From a virus: a DNA stretch of 21,840 nucleotides. Under the pieces are notes generated by a model. The model had not been told where the DNA came from and made no database searches. It saw only the letters and a program-made list of their open reading frames with translations. The stretch spans positions 1-21,840 of the IMG/VR virus record IMGVR_UViG_3300005827_000084. One strand, 5' to 3'. Made by a program: the position numbers and the translations under genes. This document shows, piece by piece, positions 19,034-21,840 of this stretch (the stretch's first letter is position 1; every line of letters starts with the position of its first letter).

Positions 19034-19311
19034 GAACGGTGGTCGGACAGAGTAGACTCTCCTCCCTAGTAGAGTCAGTAGTTAATATTCTACTAGGGTA
19101 CGGAGTCGCAATTGTGTCTCAGATTATCATTTTCCCGTTTTTTGATATTCATATCCCCCTCCAGAGCAACCTCCTCATCGGCTTCTGGTTTACGCTGGTT
19201 TCTCTGGTGAGGAGTTACTGTATCCGTAGGTGGTTTAACTGGCGAATAGTGAACTTCGCTCGAACCTTTTCCAGACAGGAGGCTACAAATACTCAAACAA
19301 AACTCTATTGA
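19030..19311 (+). CDS. DUF7220-like membrane protein (93 aa)
   Basis: GTG at 19030 (overlapping the preceding stop) with GTGGAGG upstream; an in-frame ATG at 19003 lies inside the ATPase gene. QSRLSSLVESVVNILLGYGVA then IVSQIIIFPFFDIHIPLQSN and LLIGFWFTLVSLVRSYCIRR resemble the small phage membrane family known as DUF7220 (QSRxxSLxEAxxNxxxGYGVA ... FTxxSLxRSYxLRR). Two to three membrane helices, basic C-terminus. Function not known. Confidence 0.83.
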   Translation: MRTVVGQSRLSSLVESVVNILLGYGVAIVSQIIIFPFFDIHIPLQSNLLIGFWFTLVSLVRSYCIRRWFNWRIVNFARTFSRQEATNTQTKLY

Positions 19312-19336
19312 CACCGTAAAAAAACTAGACTATCCT
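19308..19336 (+). promoter_or_regulatory. Sigma-70-like promoter P5 for the ssDNA-binding gene
   Basis: TTGACA (19308-19313), a 17-bp spacer and TATCCT (19331-19336). It begins over the stop codon of the upstream membrane-protein gene. A small hairpin GTTCGC/GCGAGC (19349-19354/19362-19367) follows in the leader. Confidence 0.8.
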
Positions 19337-19409
19337 ACAAACTAACCCGTTCGCATTAATAGCGAGCAAACAAACCAACACGTTTCTACTACACTAAAGG
19401 AGCCACACA

Positions 19410-19868
19410 ATGTTTGATGCCGAACAGTTTCTCGACCAATCAACCGACCAAAGCAACGACACCGTCCTTATCCCCGTTCCTGTTGGAGAATACACCGCTG
19501 TTATTGAAAAAGTAACTGCTCGTCAGTGGGTAGCGAAAGACGATCCAACTAAAACCGGCGTGACCCTCGACATTACGTGGGAGATTGATTCTCCTGAGGT
19601 TCGTGAACTCCTGGGCCGTGAGAAGGTTACTGTACGTCAAGGAATCATGCTGGACCTCACTGAGACTGGAAACCTCGATATGGGTAAAGGTCGGAACGTT
19701 GGTCTGGGTCGGCTTCGCGAGGCAGTTGACCTCAACATCCCCGGTCAACCCTTCAGCTTTAACCAACTCCCTGGTCGGGTAGCTCGAGTCTCGACAGGAC
19801 AGCGAGCTGACAAAAATGACCCGACCGTTCTGTACTCGGAAGTTAAGTCGGTGGCGAAACTGAGCTAG
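19410..19868 (+). CDS. Phage ssDNA-binding-type protein (152 aa)
   Basis: ATG with AAAGGAG upstream and its own promoter and terminator. MFDAEQFLDQSTDQSNDTVL, then PVPVGEYTAVIEKVTARQW, VTLDITWEIDSPEVRELLGR, a KVTVRQGIMLDLTETGNLDM stretch with GKGRNVGLGRLREAV, PGRVARVSTGQRAD and VLYSEVKSVAKL match, from memory, a family encoded beside Sak4-like ATPases in phages (DUF669-like, OB-fold type). Codons such as CGT, GTT and GGT suggest high expression. ssDNA-binding activity is inferred from context and family resemblance. Confidence 0.82.
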   Translation: MFDAEQFLDQSTDQSNDTVLIPVPVGEYTAVIEKVTARQWVAKDDPTKTGVTLDITWEIDSPEVRELLGREKVTVRQGIMLDLTETGNLDMGKGRNVGLGRLREAVDLNIPGQPFSFNQLPGRVARVSTGQRADKNDPTVLYSEVKSVAKLS

Positions 19869-19898
19869 TTTTCTGTTAGTTTTCTGTTAGTTTTCTCG
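19866..19898 (+). repeat. 11-bp tandem repeat, 3 copies
   Basis: TAGTTTTCTGT twice (19866-19876, 19877-19887) plus a variant TAGTTTTCTCG (19888-19898). The first copy contains the TAG stop of the preceding gene. It sits just before the terminator. Confidence 0.7.
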
Positions 19899-19907
19899 TA
19901 AAAAGCT

Positions 19908-19950
19908 CTGCCCCTCTGTGTTTTCTAAGGAAGTACAGAGGGGCAGTTTT
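19908..19950 (+). terminator. Strong intrinsic terminator
   Basis: CTGCCCCTCTGT (19908-19919) pairs perfectly with ACAGAGGGGCAG (19935-19946), followed by TTTT. It ends the ssDNA-binding gene transcript. Confidence 0.88.
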
Positions 19951-19986
19951 ACTTCAACAGTTTTATCCCTACCAGGGAGGCGAATA

Positions 19987-20262
19987 ATGCGTTGTGTTAA
20001 AACAGGAATTACCTTTCAGCTAGACCACTCCTCAGACACCTATCACGGTGACCTTTTCTACTCTAAAGACGTTGGCTGTTTAGTCATCCGCGGAGTAGCC
20101 CCCCAGCCTACCAGAGAGAGTACTCCAGACGTTACTCTCACGTTGATTACGGATTCTTACCTTATGCGACTGAAAAGTCAGCGATTTATAGAGTGGTGGC
20201 GGGAGTGGAATAATAACGTGCCTTTGTCGCTACCGATCCTCGTAGTTGACTCTAGGTTCTAA
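19987..20262 (+). CDS. Small protein of unknown function (91 aa)
   Basis: ATG at 19987 is chosen because GGGAGGCGAA lies at 19975-19984; the frame is open upstream but that part overlaps the terminator. Begins MRCVKTGITFQLDHSSDTYH, then LFYSKDVGCLVIRGVAPQP, VTLTLITDSYLMRLKSQRF and SLPILVVDSRF: mostly beta strands. No recognised motif. Followed 20 bases later by the methyltransferase fusion. Confidence 0.78.
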   Translation: MRCVKTGITFQLDHSSDTYHGDLFYSKDVGCLVIRGVAPQPTRESTPDVTLTLITDSYLMRLKSQRFIEWWREWNNNVPLSLPILVVDSRF

Positions 20263-20282
20263 ACCAAAAACAGGAGTAACCA

Positions 20283-21602
20283 GTGAAAACCACCGTACTA
20301 ACAGAAATTCACGTAAGCCCAAACCGTCAGCGCCAGGAGTTCGATCCAGACCTACTTATGGAACTCTCTGAGTCCATCCGTGACAGAGGACTCCTCCACG
20401 CACCTGTTTGCCGAGAAACTCCGGACGGTCTCGTCCTCGTTGCCGGGGAGCGTAGACTCCGAGCTATTCAGGACCTTTGGGCACTCGGGGAGAGTTTTAC
20501 TTTCGATGGAACAGAGTTTTCTGAGTCTGCGGGAGTCATTCCGTTCGTTACCCTCGGAGACCTCACCCCCCTAGAGGCAGAGGAGGCTGAATTAGACGAA
20601 AACCTCAGACGGCGAGACCTTTCCTGGCAGGAACACGCGGCAGCAGTCTCCCGTCTCCACACTCTCCGAAACACTCAGGCCGCTCTCCGAGGAGAAACCC
20701 ACACAGTAGCTCAAACTGCCCAGGAACTCAAAGGCCGCTCAGACGGAGCCTATCAAGCTGCTACGAGGAAAGAGATTCTAGTTGCCGGAAACCTTTCTGA
20801 CCCGGACGTAGCGAAGGCGAAGTCAGTAGACGAAGGGTTTAAAATCCTCAAAAGAAAAGAAGAACTGAGAAAGAACGTAGAATTAGCGAAAGAGGTTGGC
20901 AAAACGTTTTCCTCCTCCGTGCATACTGTCCTCAACGTAGACTGTCTACAGTGGATGGAGGAGTCCCCTCCCGAGGTTTTCGACGTTATTCTCACCGATC
21001 CTCCCTACGGAATGGGGGCTGAGAAATTTGGAGACGGAGCCGGCGGTCGAGTAGGGATTGAGCACCACTACGACGACAGTTACGAGTCTTGGCAAAAGCT
21101 TATGAAAGAGTGGGCACCACTCGCCTATAGAGTCTGCAAACCACAAGCTCACGCCTACGTTTGTTGCGACACTGACCGTTTTCACGAACTCAAACAGTTT
21201 ATGCAGGAAGCCGGCTGGTACGTTTTCCGCACCCCACTCGTAAACGTAAAAACTGGAAACGGTCGAGTTCCCCTCCCAGAACACGGCCCTCGCCGACAGT
21301 ACGAGATTCTCCTCTACGCTATTAAGGGGAAGAAACAGGTAACTCACCTCTACCCTGACGTTATTACTACCTCCCCTGATCCAAACGAGGGGCATGGAGC
21401 TACAAAACCAGTCGCTCTGTTTCAGAACCTCCTACAGCGGAGCGTTAAACCTGGCGACAGGGTACTCGACTGTTTCGGTGGCTCTGGTCCGACTATTCAG
21501 GCAGCTCATAACGTTAGTTGCTACTCAACTGTTATAGAGCAGAATCCAGAGTACTATGGATTTTGTTTGAAACGGCTGCAGGGGTTAGAGACCTTAGAGT
21601 AA
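20283..21602 (+). CDS. ParB-like domain fused to a DNA methyltransferase (439 aa)
   Basis: GTG with CAGGAG upstream. Residues 1-115 form a ParB/Spo0J-like N-terminal domain (VSPNRQRQEFDP, VAGERRLRAI at 53-62, DENLRR at 105-110). A helical region resembling the ParB HTH follows (THTVAQTAQELKG to about 200). From about 215 a DNA methyltransferase begins: catalytic DPPYGMG at 239-245, then GHGATKP at 370-376 and the AdoMet motif DCFGGSGP at 396-403. This order (DPPY before the FxGxG motif) is that of beta-class amino-methyltransferases; with DPPY an N6-adenine product is most likely, N4-cytosine possible. Probably modifies phage DNA for protection or regulation. Confidence 0.92.
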   Translation: MKTTVLTEIHVSPNRQRQEFDPDLLMELSESIRDRGLLHAPVCRETPDGLVLVAGERRLRAIQDLWALGESFTFDGTEFSESAGVIPFVTLGDLTPLEAEEAELDENLRRRDLSWQEHAAAVSRLHTLRNTQAALRGETHTVAQTAQELKGRSDGAYQAATRKEILVAGNLSDPDVAKAKSVDEGFKILKRKEELRKNVELAKEVGKTFSSSVHTVLNVDCLQWMEESPPEVFDVILTDPPYGMGAEKFGDGAGGRVGIEHHYDDSYESWQKLMKEWAPLAYRVCKPQAHAYVCCDTDRFHELKQFMQEAGWYVFRTPLVNVKTGNGRVPLPEHGPRRQYEILLYAIKGKKQVTHLYPDVITTSPDPNEGHGATKPVALFQNLLQRSVKPGDRVLDCFGGSGPTIQAAHNVSCYSTVIEQNPEYYGFCLKRLQGLETLE

Positions 21603-21652
21603 TTGGTGCTATGGGAGATACTGTTTTGGGTTATTGAGGCAAAGGAGAAAAA

Positions 21653-21840
21653 ATGAGTGAGGATCTGAAGAGTTGTCCGTTTTGCGGAGAACAACTGGTA
21701 CTGCGCTGCAATCCAGGCGGAAGAGGTACCCATGATTTTTACTACGAGTATTACATTTGCCCAACAATTGAGTGTATTACTCACAATATCAGGGTCACAT
21801 TTGAGGATAGGGCAGCATGGAACCGCCGCGCACCGGCAGA
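21653..21840 (+). CDS. Lar-like zinc-ribbon protein, cut by the window end
   Basis: ATG at 21653 with AAAGGAG upstream; the frame runs off the end without a stop (62 codons seen). It begins MSEDLKSCPFCGEQLVLRC, then a tyrosine-rich segment, ICPTIEC, and AAWNRRAP. The LKxCPFCG start and AWNxR near the second pair are typical of the Lar family (restriction-alleviation-type zinc ribbon), named after prophage Rac Lar, which reduces type I restriction. Its place beside a DNA methyltransferase fits an anti-restriction role, but function here is inference. Confidence 0.75.
   Translation, partial: MSEDLKSCPFCGEQLVLRCNPGGRGTHDFYYEYYICPTIECITHNIRVTFEDRAAWNRRAPA

Noticed and set aside
21611-21637. 8-codon open frame before the Lar-like gene
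   Set aside because: Too short and without a clear ribosome site; no support.

Overview
The window looks like a contiguous piece of a tailed (Caudoviricetes-type) bacteriophage genome. About 53 short, tightly packed genes all lie on the + strand, many joined by ATGA, GTGA or TAATG overlaps, and most have a strong GGAGG Shine-Dalgarno. The recognisable products form a phage replication, recombination and nucleotide-metabolism set: a Dda/RecD-like SF1B helicase, a Cas4/RecB-like PD-(D/E)XK nuclease, ThyX, a dATP/dGTP diphosphohydrolase-like protein, a Sak4-like RecA-fold ATPase, a phage ssDNA-binding-type protein and a ParB-like/DNA methyltransferase fusion. No structural, lysis, packaging, integrase or RNA polymerase gene is visible. 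The promoters resemble bacterial sigma-70 sites (TTGACA-N16/17-TAnnnT), so the host is a bacterium and early transcription probably uses host polymerase. I cannot name the host or the closest phage from the sequence alone.

Layout. (1) 1-283: purine-rich non-coding start with short direct repeats and an AT-rich stretch, possibly an origin or terminal region. (2) 284-8442: accessory region of 26 small genes, mostly unrecognised. It holds small membrane proteins, a DUF6011-type zinc-finger protein, paralogous pairs, one gene split by an in-frame TGA, and several intergenic hairpins. (3) 8446-9270: an isolated cassette of terminator, promoter, one 176-aa gene with distinct codon use, and a strong terminator. 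(4) 9527-17368: the replication and nucleotide block (HTH-like and RHH-like proteins, helicase, DUF488-like protein, diphosphohydrolase, nuclease, thyX). (5) 17369-19311: a promoter followed by a highly structured non-coding leader, two small genes, the Sak4-like ATPase and a membrane protein. (6) 19308-19950: a promoter, the ssDNA-binding-type gene and a terminator. (7) 19987-21840: a small gene, the ParB-methyltransferase fusion and a Lar-like zinc-ribbon gene cut by the window end.

The helicase, nuclease, Sak4-like ATPase and ssDNA-binding protein would act together in DNA replication and annealing or recombination. ThyX and the diphosphohydrolase adjust the dNTP pool, and the ParB-methyltransferase may modify phage DNA.

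The most unusual content is non-coding. Two promoter-proximal RNAs (about 809-930 and 17427-17605) fold into long stems and end in the same recurring CCCTGGAATTA hairpin. The second also has a segment complementary to the 5' arm of its terminal hairpin, as in a riboswitch or attenuator. A 14-bp perfect inverted repeat precedes three successive small genes, and a shared acidic leucine-rich C-terminal tail occurs on four otherwise different proteins.
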